Assembly (NCBI GenBank): GCA_023525715.1
Contig: CM042012.1
Location: 43,999,441-44,063,440 of the forward strand
DNA from: Cichorium intybus
Taxonomy: Eukaryota > Streptophyta > Magnoliopsida > Asterales > Asteraceae
DNA length: 64,000 bases
Direction: 5' to 3'
Each line of letters starts with the position of its first letter. Positions within the stretch are counted from its first letter, which is position 1. The notes below the pieces were generated by a model. It was given only the letters and a program-made list of their open reading frames with translations, ran no database searches and was not told where the DNA came from. This document shows positions 21,290 to 31,176 of the stretch, piece after piece. Position numbers and translations under genes: made by a program.

Positions 21290-21509
21290 CCGGAGCTCAC
21301 AGTTTACAAAATATTTCCCGATAGAAACCACACCATTGTTACCGGAGTTCTTAAATTCAATCTCACCCACTACTGTTGGATTTACGGCTACGATATCTTC
21401 TACAACAACGTCTTATTCTATCCAGACATGTTCACATACTGGGCCAAAATCCCGACGGTTCGGGCGGCGATGTTGCATCGACTCGGTATGATACGACGTT
21501 CAAGGTGAA
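21290..21509 (+). pseudogene. Unidentified captured coding-like fragment
   Basis: A frame open for about 73 codons with natural-looking protein composition (YKIFPDRNHTIVTGVL, then YGYDIFYNNVLFYPDMF, then MLHRLGM), ending at TGA. An upstream hydrophobic piece (IVAGTTVALLLLWAFLTVIS, about 21175-21240) may belong with it. I do not recognise the family. It is placed next to the receptor-kinase piece, so it could be a second captured host fragment. Confidence 0.4.
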
Positions 21510-21646
21510 CTCCCAGCCGGAGCTTTCTTCAACACCATATCTCCCTCCCCAGTCGCCGGAAACCCAACTCTCTATGGTGCAGCAGTCAACAAAAGCTGCC
21601 CAGCAGTCCTCTCAAAACCAATCGTCCTCAACCCCAACTTAACCGG
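21501..21646 (+). pseudogene. LRR receptor-like kinase fragment, left part (end of LRR region)
   Basis: The frame reads GELPAGAFFNTISPSPVAGN, then an LYGAAVNKSCP-like segment and VLNPN. This is the end of an LRR ectodomain followed by the paired-cysteine juxtamembrane region of plant LRR-RLKs, most like the PXC group. The frame stops where the nested LTR element enters, at the target site ACCGG, and resumes at 25382. Only about 95 codons of the receptor are present in total, with no kinase domain. Confidence 0.75.
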
Positions 21647-22690
21647 TGTAACACCCGGTTTTTTTAATAAAGCATCTTCATTAAACAAATATTAATTTAT
21701 TCAGAAATCATCATTTTGAAGGTATTTAAAATTATTTTATACAACAATTCACCGCATGAATCCCCAAATAAGCAGTATCAGTGTGTAACCGTCATGCCTG
21801 TCCGTCATTTCCACCTGTACAACCTGAAATGGTAATTTAAAAGGGAAAGGATAAGCACACGGCTTAGTGAGTTCCAATAACTACACAGCATATCAGCTAC
21901 ACATACTTTACCCCTAACAGAAAAAATACAACCACACGTCACCTAATATGCTCTACCCAGTATATTGGACTATATCCTCCTATACGTATCTGCTCAGTAA
22001 ATCTAATTCCCCTGCTCAGCATTTAGAGCCGCGCATACCCTGTACGTCGAGTCATGCGTATCTGCTCAGTGTATTTTGCACGTATCTCTATATTACTCAG
22101 TACGTCGAGCCCACACACATCATAATCTAACCCATACAATTATAACAGGAAGGTATATTTCACAACTTGGTACTATTCATCAACATCTTATAAACATCTT
22201 ATAAGCACACAAAATACAGTAAAGCACATATAACGTCCACACAATGTAGTGAGAAACTCACCTGATTATAGTCGACTACAGCGTTTATCTCTGCTTCGTA
22301 TTCCCTCTTTAATTAAGATTGGCGTTTTCGCAAAGCCTTGGCACGTTTCCCGTTCCGCTCTTCCAACACTTCCCGAGCACCTCGTTACCAGCTACCGCTC
22401 GCTCCTAACTCCTCCCGACCTATTTTCCTCACCAGAACACTCCTCGATATCGTAAGGTTGTTTGGTGTTTGTTGTGGGTTGAAATAAAGAAGTTGGACCT
22501 CTATTTATAGGGCTTGAAAACACTATTCACGACGTCATCACGACATCATCGTCGACGTCATCACGAGGTAAGCGCTTACTTCATTTCTCGGGGACTATTC
22601 ACGCCGGAGCACTATTCACGCCGGAGTTACTATTCACGCCGGAGATACTATTCACAACTTTTTTTTTTTTTTTGAAAAACGGTCGTTACA
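21647..22690 (-). repeat. 3' LTR of the LARD-like element
   Basis: On the minus strand a TATA box (CTATAAATAG, about 22501-22510) follows repeated ACTATTCACGCCGGAG units (about 22585-22650) and GACGTCAT sites (22531, 22554). Confidence 0.9.
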
Positions 22691-24341
22691 AGTTCTCCCC
22701 CCTTTATAAGATTCCGTCCCCGGAATCTCCTGCGTTGACATACGCTTATTCTTCCACTCAATCATTCCCTATTTCAACACAATACGGTTGTATTAGTAAA
22801 CCCAAAGGGTATTACCACAATACTGACACATTAACCACCTCTAATCAACTAGGCCAACCTATTGAGACTACAGAGTACTCGTTACGTAATCTCATATACT
22901 CAAAATACTGACATCATGGATGCAAGGTACTTGTTATGCATCATATAGTCACATGTTCACCACATCATATCACAACCCCTACTCTTCACAAGTTCAACAG
23001 CTCAGCTATTAACCAAACACCCAACTGTATGTGTGTTAGAACTGCCAGCCAATAAAGCCATCACAACACTTGTATGTGGTCCCACCACAATTACTGCTCA
23101 TAAGATCCACAACACATATGTGGTCTTACCAAATGTGGCCCCACTAAATAAGTGGTCACAACCACAAGTACTATTAACCCCCAGAATAAATGGTCTCAAC
23201 TACAAGTTACCAGTGGCCTCACGGAATAAGTGGTCCCAACCACAAGTACAAGTAGCCCCATAGCATAAGTGGTCCCAACCACAAGTACAAGTAGCCCCAC
23301 CTAATAAGTGGTCCCAACTACAAGTATAAGTGGCCCCACAGAGTAAACAGCTTTTCGCTCTAAAGGCTTAACAGTTAACACACATACGACTGCACAGCTC
23401 TACAACCAACCACATGACACCAAGAATCCTCATATCAGCTCAGCCTCCACATACAACTACAAAATCTTCACCCACAATATGATACTATATCCATGGTTGT
23501 CACCACTTAATACTCATGTATTCGTCCGCACAGCTAATATCAACTAGATATTCAACCAGCTACCGACACAGTTTATCCACGGTTACTTGCCTACGGGTTA
23601 CTTAACGTGTCACTTTTGCACAGCTCATCTACTATAGTCACATCAACTGTTCATTACTTAATTATTAAGAAATGAAACGTCACTAGATTCTCAATCTCCA
23701 GCGTCCTAATTGATCCCAATAAACTCTATGATTGCCAACCCATAGAATGGACAAATACAGTTTATCAGCCTATACACCAATTAGTTATACCCTCAGTGTA
23801 TTGGATTCCTTACGACCAACTCCCGATTCGAACGCGGATCATGTGCTTTCAATAGTAGGAGCTCTACTACTATCTTCCACACCTACCCTCGTTCGTTTCA
23901 GAACTTGTCCAGAAGTCCCCAATTCACTTCTCACGATAATTTTACCACCTATACCCCAGGTTGTTTTACGAACATAGTCGTAGAAAATCTTTCACATAAA
24001 AGGATTTACCTTATGGATATCACTTATCAATGAACATGCAACTTGGCCAACTCAAAAATTGTAGGACTATTTAGTTCCTACTGCCTACACTTTAATGACA
24101 TTTAAGCACACATATATTACAGAAATAGCAACAAAGACTAAGCACTTAACCTTTTCCCCAATGACGTCGGCTGACGGTACACACTGCGTCTTTGCAACAA
24201 CATTCATTTAACCCCTTACTCGAAAAACAACTTATAATTTCTTGTAAAAATATTTCCAAAGAAAACTTTTAAGTCTCAAGCTTGAGATCAAAACCCATCA
24301 AGTGAGTCTGATTCACTCAAGCCCTGGCTCTGATACCAACT
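22691..24341 (-). other. Non-coding interior of the LARD-like element
   Basis: No retroviral domain in any frame. About 23085-23345 is an imperfect tandem repeat of a 35-40-bp unit built on AAGTGGTCCCAACCACAAGT and GTGGCCCCAC. The 3' purine tract is at the left and the tRNA-Met primer site at the right. Confidence 0.75.
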
Positions 24342-25381
24342 TGTAACACCCGGTTTTTTTAATAAAGCATCTTCATTAAACAAATATTAATTTATTCAGA
24401 AATCATCATTTTGAAGGTATTTAAAATTATTTTATACAACAATTCACCGCATGAATCCCCAAATAAGCATTATCAGTGTGTACCCGTCATGCCTGTCCGT
24501 CATTTCCACCTGTACAACCTGAAATGGTAATTTAAAAGGGAAAGGATAAGCACACGGCTTAGTGAGTTCCAATAACTACACAGCATATCAGCTACACATA
24601 CTTTACCTCTAACAGAAAAAATACAACCACACGTCACCTAATATGCTCTACCCAGTATATTGGACTATATCCTCCTATACGTATCTGCTCAGTAAATCTA
24701 ATTCCCCTGCTCAGCATTTAGAGCCGCGCATACCCTGTACATCGAGTCATGCGTATCTGCTCAGTGTATTTTGCACGTATCTCTATATTACTCAGTACGT
24801 CGAGCCCACAGACATCATAATCTAACCCATACAATTATAACAGGAAGGTATATTTCACAACTTGGTACTATTCATCAACATCTTATAAACATCTTATAAG
24901 CACACAAAATACAGTAAAGCACATATAACGTCCACACAATGTAGTGAGAAACTCACCTGATTATAGTCGACTACAGCGTTTATCTCTGCTTCGTATTCCC
25001 TCTTTAATTAAGATTGGCGTTTTCGCAAAGCCTTGGCACGTTTCCCGTTCCGCTCTTCCAACACTTCCCGAGCACCTCGTTACCAGCTACCGCTCGCTCC
25101 TAACTCCTCCCGACCTATTTTCCTCACCAGAACACTCCTCGATATCGTAAGGTTGTTTGGTGTTTGTTGTGGGTTGAAATGAAGAAGTTGAGCCTCTATT
25201 TATAGGGCTTGAAAACACTATTCACGACGTCATCACGACATCATCGTCGACGTCATCACGAGGTAAGCGCTTACTTCATTTCTCGGGTACTATTCACGCC
25301 GGAGTACTATTTAAGCCGGAGTTACTATTCACGCCGGAGTTACTATTCACAACGTTTTTTTTTTGAAAAACGGTCGTTACA
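24342..25381 (-). repeat. 5' LTR of the LARD-like element
   Basis: Only scattered single-base differences from 21647-22690. The minus-strand TATA is at about 25196-25206 with the same upstream cores (25222-25350). Confidence 0.9.
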
Positions 25382-25522
25382 ACCGGAACAGACCCCGACT
25401 CAATCCCTCTAACTCTCACACACAAAAGAATACTTCTTTCGGTTTCTGCCCTCATTGCCATCGGTGCAGCTGCCTTCATTGTCATTGGAATAATCTTCAT
25501 CACCGTTCTCAACCTTCGCGTC
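25382..25522 (+). pseudogene. LRR receptor-like kinase fragment, right part (transmembrane helix)
   Basis: Resumes in frame with 21501-21646 if one ACCGG is removed. It reads LTLTHKRILLSVSALIAIG and a further hydrophobic stretch to VLNLRV, which is the single transmembrane helix and stop-transfer Arg of LRR-RLKs. The frame then enters the MULE inverted repeat (VDEIFLVV), so the captured sequence ends at the TIR border. Confidence 0.75.
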
Positions 25523-25618
25523 GATGAAATATTTCTGGTTGTGGATCTTAAAAAGCTGCTAGCAGGTCCTTCACCATTGTTGTGCTTCATACTGATACTA
25601 TGTGTTTGATTGTATGGA

Positions 25619-25653
<35 letters not shown>

Positions 25654-25899
25654 GAGAGACGTGCGGGTGGGGGTGGGGGTGGGGGTGGGGTGGTTTTTTA
25701 TTTTCTATTTAAAAAAAAACAAAATAGTAAAAAGAAAAAGAAAAAAGAAAATGAAAAGGCCAAAAAAGTCTTTATATATTGATCAGGGACCGATTTGTAG
25801 GATTTTGCAAACCTTGGTGACCTATATAGTGAAAATCGAATACTTGAGTTCTCTCTGTTAGTTTTGGTATACCTCAGGGACCATATCTGTAATTTACTC
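25520..25899 (-). repeat. Right TIR of the MULE
   Basis: Inverted copy of 20681-21049. It contains a (GA)n run (25619-25659) and the G-rich repeat at 25665-25691. Confidence 0.88.
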
Positions 25900-25908
25900 G
25901 AATATTTA

Positions 25909-26272
25909 ACTAATATACATATTAGTAATTAATTTATAAATTTTTAATTAATAAATTTTGATTGTCCCATAATACTAATTTATAGAGTTTCTCCCGTAAC
26001 ATTTTCAAGTCTGTTAAAACTTGAACTCAACCATAGGGTCGTGCACAACGCGGAAAGAAACCGCTTTTTCAACCTTCATAAATCATACTCCTTTTAACCC
26101 TGATTCGTAGCCATCTTTCTACGGCAACGCGGTCTTCTTGTTTTTCGTAAGTTCACATACACTCTCTACGGCTTAATTTTCTGTTTGTCAATCATTTTAA
26201 GAAATTTTCACGCCCTAACTGTGGTTTACGCGGACGTGATTTTGCGTGATTCATAGAATTATGAAGAGCATG
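25909..26272 (+). other. Presumed 5' region of the acidic-protein gene
   Basis: Non-coding. A strong donor-like C/GTAAGT lies at 26147. With the acceptor GATTAG at 30111-30116 it would define a first intron of about 300 bp into which Copia B inserted. This is inference; no start codon or promoter is certain here. Confidence 0.35.
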
Positions 26273-26446
26273 TGACAGAGAAGTTATTTTCACCACACAG
26301 CAAATACGTGTGTGTATCTTTAATTTATAGATATAATTACAATGTTTGAAACATTAAAATAACTGAACTAAATAATAGGAAAAGCAACCGCCTACATTAT
26401 TAAATGCACTAAATAAACTAAACTATTAAGTCACGTAGGTTTAACA
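26273..26446 (-). repeat. 3' LTR of Copia B (174 bp)
   Basis: On the minus strand it begins TGTTAAACCTACGTG and ends CTCTGTCA. The pol ORF ends inside it. Confidence 0.93.
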
Positions 26447-29400
26447 CCCCCCCTCAAGCTAAGCGGTGAACTGATAACAACCCGAAGCTTGTGGCGAAAG
26501 AAAAGAAACTGTGGACGAGGTAGAGGCTTCGTAAATATATCAGCCAACTGAAGATGAGAAGGCACAAATTGGACATCAAGACAGCCACGCATAACTCTCT
26601 CACGCACAAAATGGAAGTCTAAGTCAATGTGTTTTGCTCGTTTGTGGGCAACAGGGTTCTGGGCAAGGAAAATAGCGCTGCGATTATCACAAAGCAGTAA
26701 GGGACGACTGTGCAATCGAAAGTCAAGCTCCTGAAGAAGATGTTGTATCCAAAGGATTTCGGCAGCAGCATTTGCTAGTGCACGGTATTCAGATTCGGAG
26801 CTGGAACGGGAGACGGTGGGCTGCTTCTTGGCGCTCCAGGAAATCAAGTTTGGACCTAAAAAGATGGAAAACCCATAGGTGGAACGACGGGTGTCCAAGC
26901 AGCGAGCCCAATCTGCATCCGTGTAACCCAAAAGAGCACAAGAAAGGGAGGCACGAGAGATGGAAAGACCATAATCCAATGTACCAGCCAAGTAGCGAAG
27001 GATACGCTTAACAGCCTGATAATGATCAACGGTAGGGGCTTGCAAGTATTGACTGACAGTGTTGACAGCATAAGAAAGATCAGGACGCGTAATTGTGAGA
27101 TATTGCAAGGCCCCGACAATGGAGCGATAGTGTGTAGGGTCGGTAAAAGATTCGCCATCAAGACGAAGAACTGTGTCAACAGCTAGAGGAGTCGACAAAG
27201 GCTTGGACTCATGCATCTGTGCTCGTTTGAGAATATCGCGAGCATACTTTCCCTGGCTCAAGACTAAACCATCGGAGACATAACTAACTTCGAGACCAAG
27301 AAAATAACTCAACTTACCCATGTCCTTAGTGGCAAATGTGGAATGAAGTTGAGCTAAAAACCCCCGAAGTAACTTGGAATCGCTTCCTGTAAGAATCAAA
27401 TCGTCGACATAAACCAAGAGATATAAAAGAGAAGTGCCACGCCGATAGATAAAGAGAGACGTGTCAGATCGACTGCTGGAAAAACCAAAGCGTTGGAGAA
27501 ACTGAGCCAAACGGTGAAACCAGGCACGGGGAGCCTGTTTAAGGCCATATAATGCTTTCTTAAGACGACATACATGAGTAGGGAAACGTGAATCCACATA
27601 ACCAGGAGGCTGCTCCATGTAAACCGTCTCTTGAAGAAAGCCATTAAGAAAGGCGTTCTTCACATCTAGTTGATGTAGAGGCCAACCGCGCATAACAGCG
27701 ATAGATAAAACGAGACGTACGGTCCTAGCCTTGACAACCGGACTAAAAGTGAGATCAAAGTCGATTCCCGGTTGTTGAGTAAACCCACGAGCGACTAGTC
27801 TGGCTTTGTGACGATCTAGAGAACCATCAGATAAGAACTTAGTCCGAAAGACCCATTTGGAGCTGACTATGTTCGCTGAAGAAGGGCGAGGAACTAAGTC
27901 CCATGTGTTATTAGCATGAAGAGCAGCGATTTCCTCATCCATAGCAGCGACCCACTCAGGGTATTTGGCTGCGGATTTGAACCCACAGGGAGGGTTGGTA
28001 ACAAGTAAAGCGGAGATCAAGCCAGCAGGAGCGAAATAAGTTGGATATTTTGGCTTAAAAATACCTGCTTTGGAGCGAGTGCACATTGGATGTCGAGAAA
28101 GGGAAGGCGGTGGAGAAGCCGCTGAAGGCGGTGGAGAAGCCGCTGGTGGATCACAGGGAGTAGGCGGCAATGAAGAATATGGAGATGACTCAACATCATC
28201 ACAAGGACAGTGGCGGGTAGAAGGTACATCAGCGGAAGATGAGGTGGAGGGAGACGAGACACCATCGACATGGAAAGTGGAGTCATCTTGAGTAGAAGCG
28301 GATGGTTCCAAAAAATGAGATACATCTAGCCGAGCAAGTGAAGAGTCAGGAGGGACACCAGAACCAGAATAAGGAAAAATTGTTTCTGCAAAACGAGCAT
28401 GACGGGACATATAGATGCGACCGGTTTGAGGATCAAGACAGCGAAATCCTTTGTAGTGACTACTGTATCCCATAAAAATACATGGTATGCTGCGAGGACT
28501 TAATTTATGTGGGGAATAGTCCCTGAGACATGGGAAAACTCGACAACCAAATGGATGAAAATTAGCAAAATTGGGTAAAGTACCAAAGAGCAATTGGAAT
28601 GGAGATTTGCCGCCAAGAAGCTTTGTAGGAACCCGATTAATAGTATACACCGCTGTGCTAAAAGCATCAACCCAAAAGCGAATAGGCACATGAGAATGAA
28701 AGATCATGGCTAAACCAAGTTCAGTAATATGGCGATGCTTCCGTTCAGCACGACCATTCTGAGCTTGAGTATACGGACAAGACAAACGATGTAAAACCCC
28801 GCTCGAGTGTAAGAGATTTTGCACACGATGATCCTGAAACTCCATACCACCATCCGTTTGTAGGATTTTAAGTTTTCGATCAAATTGATTTTCAACCAAC
28901 AATTTAAAACGAACAAACGTGTCATAGAAATCGGACTTCCACCGTAAAGGAAAAAACCAGGTAAATCGAGAGTAATCGTCGATAAAGATAACAAAATATA
29001 AATATCCATCATTAGAGGAAACAGGAGATTTTCCCCAAATGTCACAGTGCACGATATCAAGAACATTAGTTGCACGTTTAGGATTATCATAAAACACCAG
29101 TTGTTTACTTTTGGAAAGTTGACAAGCAGTACATGTAACAGGATCTGGTAACAATGAGGAAACAGACAATGCACCAGATTTCTTTAAACTAGAAATAACA
29201 TCAAAATTTACATGTCCTAAACGGTGATGCCATAATTGAAAAGAAGCGTGCATTCGTCTTGAACTTAAAGCCGATAACAATGCGATGTTCCCTTGATGAA
29301 GAATGTATAAACCATGGTCACGCCTGCCTTTGGCTAGAACATGAACCGGATGATCATCGGTTAACTTACTAACACTGAGTAAATTTTTAGTAAGACTTTT

Positions 29401-29685
29401 AATATTTCTGTTTTGCGCCATCCAGAGGTGGTATTCTGGATTCGGAGTAGGAAGAGCACGACTACCATTAGCCGGTGGTGTGGATATGAACTGAGACGGC
29501 AGAGTGTGCGTACCATCGAGAAAACCCAAGAGATTTTGGGACACGAGCAAGGTCTCCACTTGTGTGCGCCATAGAATATAGCTGGAGGACGTGAGTTTCA
29601 CAGTCAACATGTGAATTAATGTAGCAAACGGAAGAGAAGTGGAGGAAGCCGGCGTAGGAGATAAGGTAGAGGCAGGGGACGCCAT
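26431..29685 (-). CDS. pol: Copia B gag-pol with internal deletion (1084 aa)
   Basis: One uninterrupted frame from the ATG at 29685. Residues 1-90 are the N-terminus of a Copia Gag (LTSSSYILWRTQVETLL, LLGFLDG). At about residue 92 the sequence jumps to the segment that follows protease (SLTKNLLSVSKLTDD). The rest of Gag, the zinc knuckle and the aspartic protease are therefore absent. Everything after is complete: GAG-pre-integrase (WHHRLGHVNFD), integrase core (HCDIWGKSP, LQTDGGMEF, NGRAERKHR), RT (KWVFRTKFL, QLDVKNAFLNG, YVDDLILTG) and RNase H (GYTDADWA, SSSESEYRAL, LLLCDNRSAI, HIDLDFHF, DIFTKPL). The final codons run through the purine tract into the LTR. Because the deletion is in frame, the protein could be translated, but it could not self-process or form particles. 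Confidence 0.95.
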   Translation of the reverse strand: MASPASTLSPTPASSTSLPFATLIHMLTVKLTSSSYILWRTQVETLLVSQNLLGFLDGTHTLPSQFISTPPANGSRALPTPNPEYHLWMAQNRNIKSLTKNLLSVSKLTDDHPVHVLAKGRRDHGLYILHQGNIALLSALSSRRMHASFQLWHHRLGHVNFDVISSLKKSGALSVSSLLPDPVTCTACQLSKSKQLVFYDNPKRATNVLDIVHCDIWGKSPVSSNDGYLYFVIFIDDYSRFTWFFPLRWKSDFYDTFVRFKLLVENQFDRKLKILQTDGGMEFQDHRVQNLLHSSGVLHRLSCPYTQAQNGRAERKHRHITELGLAMIFHSHVPIRFWVDAFSTAVYTINRVPTKLLGGKSPFQLLFGTLPNFANFHPFGCRVFPCLRDYSPHKLSPRSIPCIFMGYSSHYKGFRCLDPQTGRIYMSRHARFAETIFPYSGSGVPPDSSLARLDVSHFLEPSASTQDDSTFHVDGVSSPSTSSSADVPSTRHCPCDDVESSPYSSLPPTPCDPPAASPPPSAASPPPSLSRHPMCTRSKAGIFKPKYPTYFAPAGLISALLVTNPPCGFKSAAKYPEWVAAMDEEIAALHANNTWDLVPRPSSANIVSSKWVFRTKFLSDGSLDRHKARLVARGFTQQPGIDFDLTFSPVVKARTVRLVLSIAVMRGWPLHQLDVKNAFLNGFLQETVYMEQPPGYVDSRFPTHVCRLKKALYGLKQAPRAWFHRLAQFLQRFGFSSSRSDTSLFIYRRGTSLLYLLVYVDDLILTGSDSKLLRGFLAQLHSTFATKDMGKLSYFLGLEVSYVSDGLVLSQGKYARDILKRAQMHESKPLSTPLAVDTVLRLDGESFTDPTHYRSIVGALQYLTITRPDLSYAVNTVSQYLQAPTVDHYQAVKRILRYLAGTLDYGLSISRASLSCALLGYTDADWARCLDTRRSTYGFSIFLGPNLISWSAKKQPTVSRSSSESEYRALANAAAEILWIQHLLQELDFRLHSRPLLLCDNRSAIFLAQNPVAHKRAKHIDLDFHFVRERVMRGCLDVQFVPSHLQLADIFTKPLPRPQFLFFRHKLRVVISSPLSLRGGVKPT

Positions 29686-29764
29686 GAGAAGCAGAGGCGT
29701 ATTACCCAGAAGAAGAAGAGAAGAAGGGGCTAGGTTTGGGAAACCGTAACCTAGTCTGATACCA

Positions 29765-29938
29765 TGACAGAGAAGTTATTTTCACCACACAGCAAATACT
29801 TGTGTGTATCTTTAATTTATAGATAGAATTACAATGTTTGAAACATTAAAATAACTGAACTAAATAATAGGAAAAGCAACCGCCTACATTATTAAATGCA
29901 CTAAATAAACTAAACTATTAAGTCACGTAGGTTTAACA
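29765..29938 (-). repeat. 5' LTR of Copia B (174 bp)
   Basis: Followed inward, on the minus strand, by the tRNA-Met primer site (about 29755-29764). Confidence 0.93.
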
Positions 29939-30116
29939 GCATGTTTTGTAATCTTCAGTCTTTAAGTAACTAGGGTGCTGTAACTCTACATTCAACTTTC
30001 CAACTTTTGTTTCACTGTCTACCAAATCTTTGTTTCCATTTACGGTTATTATGTTTTTGTAAACTTTTGGACCTAGGGTTCGTTGGAGTACGGTGATCGT
30101 TAACTTCGTTGATTAG

Positions 30117-30314
30117 GAGAACCATGTCGACAATGTTGTAATGATCGAGAAGATAGCTTCTGGAACAGATTTCGATATGGAATTAGAAAATAACAGAAAA
30201 AGATGCCTTGAATCGGAAGAGAAAAGCAAAACAGATTAAATCTGCAGGCGCGTTGAAAATTTAAAGCAAAAGAACAAGGAACTTGAGGAGCAGATTTCAA
30301 GGATTCAAAAGGTG
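30117..30314 (+). other. 5' leader or broken N-terminal exon of the acidic-protein gene
   Basis: In the frame of the downstream CDS there is an ATG at 30141, a 32-codon lysine/glutamate-rich stretch and a TAA at 30237-30239. The frame then stays open through VENLKQKNKELEEQIS (coiled-coil-like) into the CDS. Two more ATGs (30124 and 30133) open a tiny ORF ending in TAATG. Either the TAA is a nonsense mutation or this is a leader with upstream ORFs. Confidence 0.5.
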
Positions 30315-31176
30315 ATGAGCAATGAAGAGTATGAAGATGATATGGATGGATTTAAAGTGCATCTTACAAAAAGAAAAAGATCTTCCAATATCGTTACAAG
30401 TGATGATGACACCAGTGATGATGATGATAATGCTCCAATTTGCACACTCATAAAGAAAGATTATGTGAACGAAATTAAAGAAGATGTAACTAGACAGCCC
30501 CTAAAGAGGCTGAAAAAATTAGAAGCTAAAAACAATTATGATAACATCACTATTGACCTGAATAGAACTGGAAATAGTTCAAGTGAAGATGAGGAAGATG
30601 AAGATGATGAAAGTTTGGGTGGATTTATTGTTGAGAGTTCTGAATGTGAATCTGGAAGTGGTGGTAGTTGTGATGAATCTGAAGATGCATTAAATGAATA
30701 TAAAGAAACTTTAAACAAGATTAAGAGAAAAAAGGATTTGAAATTGAACTGGGATTTAGAGGGAGATATGTTAGCTGATTTTGGGAAGGATCCAGAATTG
30801 TGTATGAAGGCTGTTTGTGCACTTTATAGACAACAAACAGCAGATGAGAAAGCATGTAAAGGGACTATACATCACAATGCACGAGGGTTTAGTCATGTTG
30901 ATGCTTTAAGGTGAGTTTTTTTTTTTTTTTTTAATAAAGAGTTATAATTTATGATTTTCATTTATGAATTATAATTCGTGGTGTTGTAGGGCTAGTAAGT
31001 TGGCTGAATTTTTGACGGATGGAGACTGTGGTGGTGGTTTGAACAAAACAGTGGAAGAACTGAAAAAATATGACTCAAAGGGGATCAAATTATGCATGCA
31101 ACTTGCGACTAAATACTCAAAGCAGTTGTTTGAGATTTATAAGAACAAAGAAGATCCGTATTTTATGCCACAATGA
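30315..31176 (+). CDS. Acidic, probably nuclear protein of unknown function (two exons, 260 aa)
   Basis: Exon 30315-30910, intron 30911-30989 (GTGAGT ... TTGTAG, T-rich), exon 30990-31176. The frame is continuous across the splice (DALR/ASKLAEF). The first half is low-complexity: acidic runs (DDDTSDDDDN, SSSEDEEDEDDES) and basic patches (TKRKRSS, PLKRLKKLEAK) that could be nuclear signals. The second half is ordered-looking (DMLADFGKDPELCMKAVCALYRQQ ... HHNARGFSHVDALR ... LAEFLTDGD) and ends EIYKNKEDPYFMPQ. It looks like a conserved plant domain, but I cannot name it. Splice sites and codon use look genuine. The upstream in-frame TAA and the Copia B insertion in the presumed first intron raise the possibility that the gene is damaged. 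Confidence 0.65.

Larger units (their letters stand above)
21647..25381 (-). mobile_element. Non-autonomous LTR retrotransposon (LARD-like), nested in the MULE
   Basis: LTRs 21647-22690 (1044 bp) and 24342-25381 (1040 bp) are near-identical. The perfect 5-bp duplication is ACCGG (21642-21646, 25382-25386). Orientation is minus: the PBS TGGTATCAGAGCC (24328-24340 on the minus strand) abuts the right LTR, and the purine tract AAAGGGGGGAGAACT abuts the left LTR (about 22691-22705). On the minus strand the LTR begins TGTAACGACCG and ends CCGGGTGTTACA, the style of Del/Tekay chromoviruses. The 1.65-kb interior encodes nothing recognisable, so it would rely on proteins of an autonomous relative. 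Confidence 0.9.
20681..25899. mobile_element. Mutator-like element (Pack-MULE type) with captured gene fragments
   Basis: Long terminal inverted repeats (20681-21049 and 25520-25899, tip GAGTAAATTACAG) are flanked by a perfect 9-bp target duplication GAATATTTA (20672-20680 and 25900-25908), the MULE signature. No transposase is present. Between the TIRs are a receptor-kinase fragment, an unidentified coding-like stretch and a nested LTR element (21647-25381). Without that element it is about 1.5 kb. It is non-autonomous and would need a MULE transposase supplied from elsewhere. Confidence 0.88.
26273..29938 (-). mobile_element. Copia B: compact Ty1/copia element with short LTRs
   Basis: 174-bp LTRs (26273-26446 and 29765-29938) differ at about two bases. 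The 5-bp duplication is perfect, GCATG (26268-26272, 29939-29943). On the minus strand the PBS is TGGTATCAGA next to the right LTR, and the purine tract GAGGGGGGGTG abuts the left LTR. It is 3666 bp, shorter than a full Copia because gag and protease are largely deleted. Confidence 0.95.

Noticed and set aside
25582..25861. Arg/Glu-rich and Gly-rich ORFs
   Set aside because: They are translations of the (GA)n and G-rich tracts in the MULE TIR.
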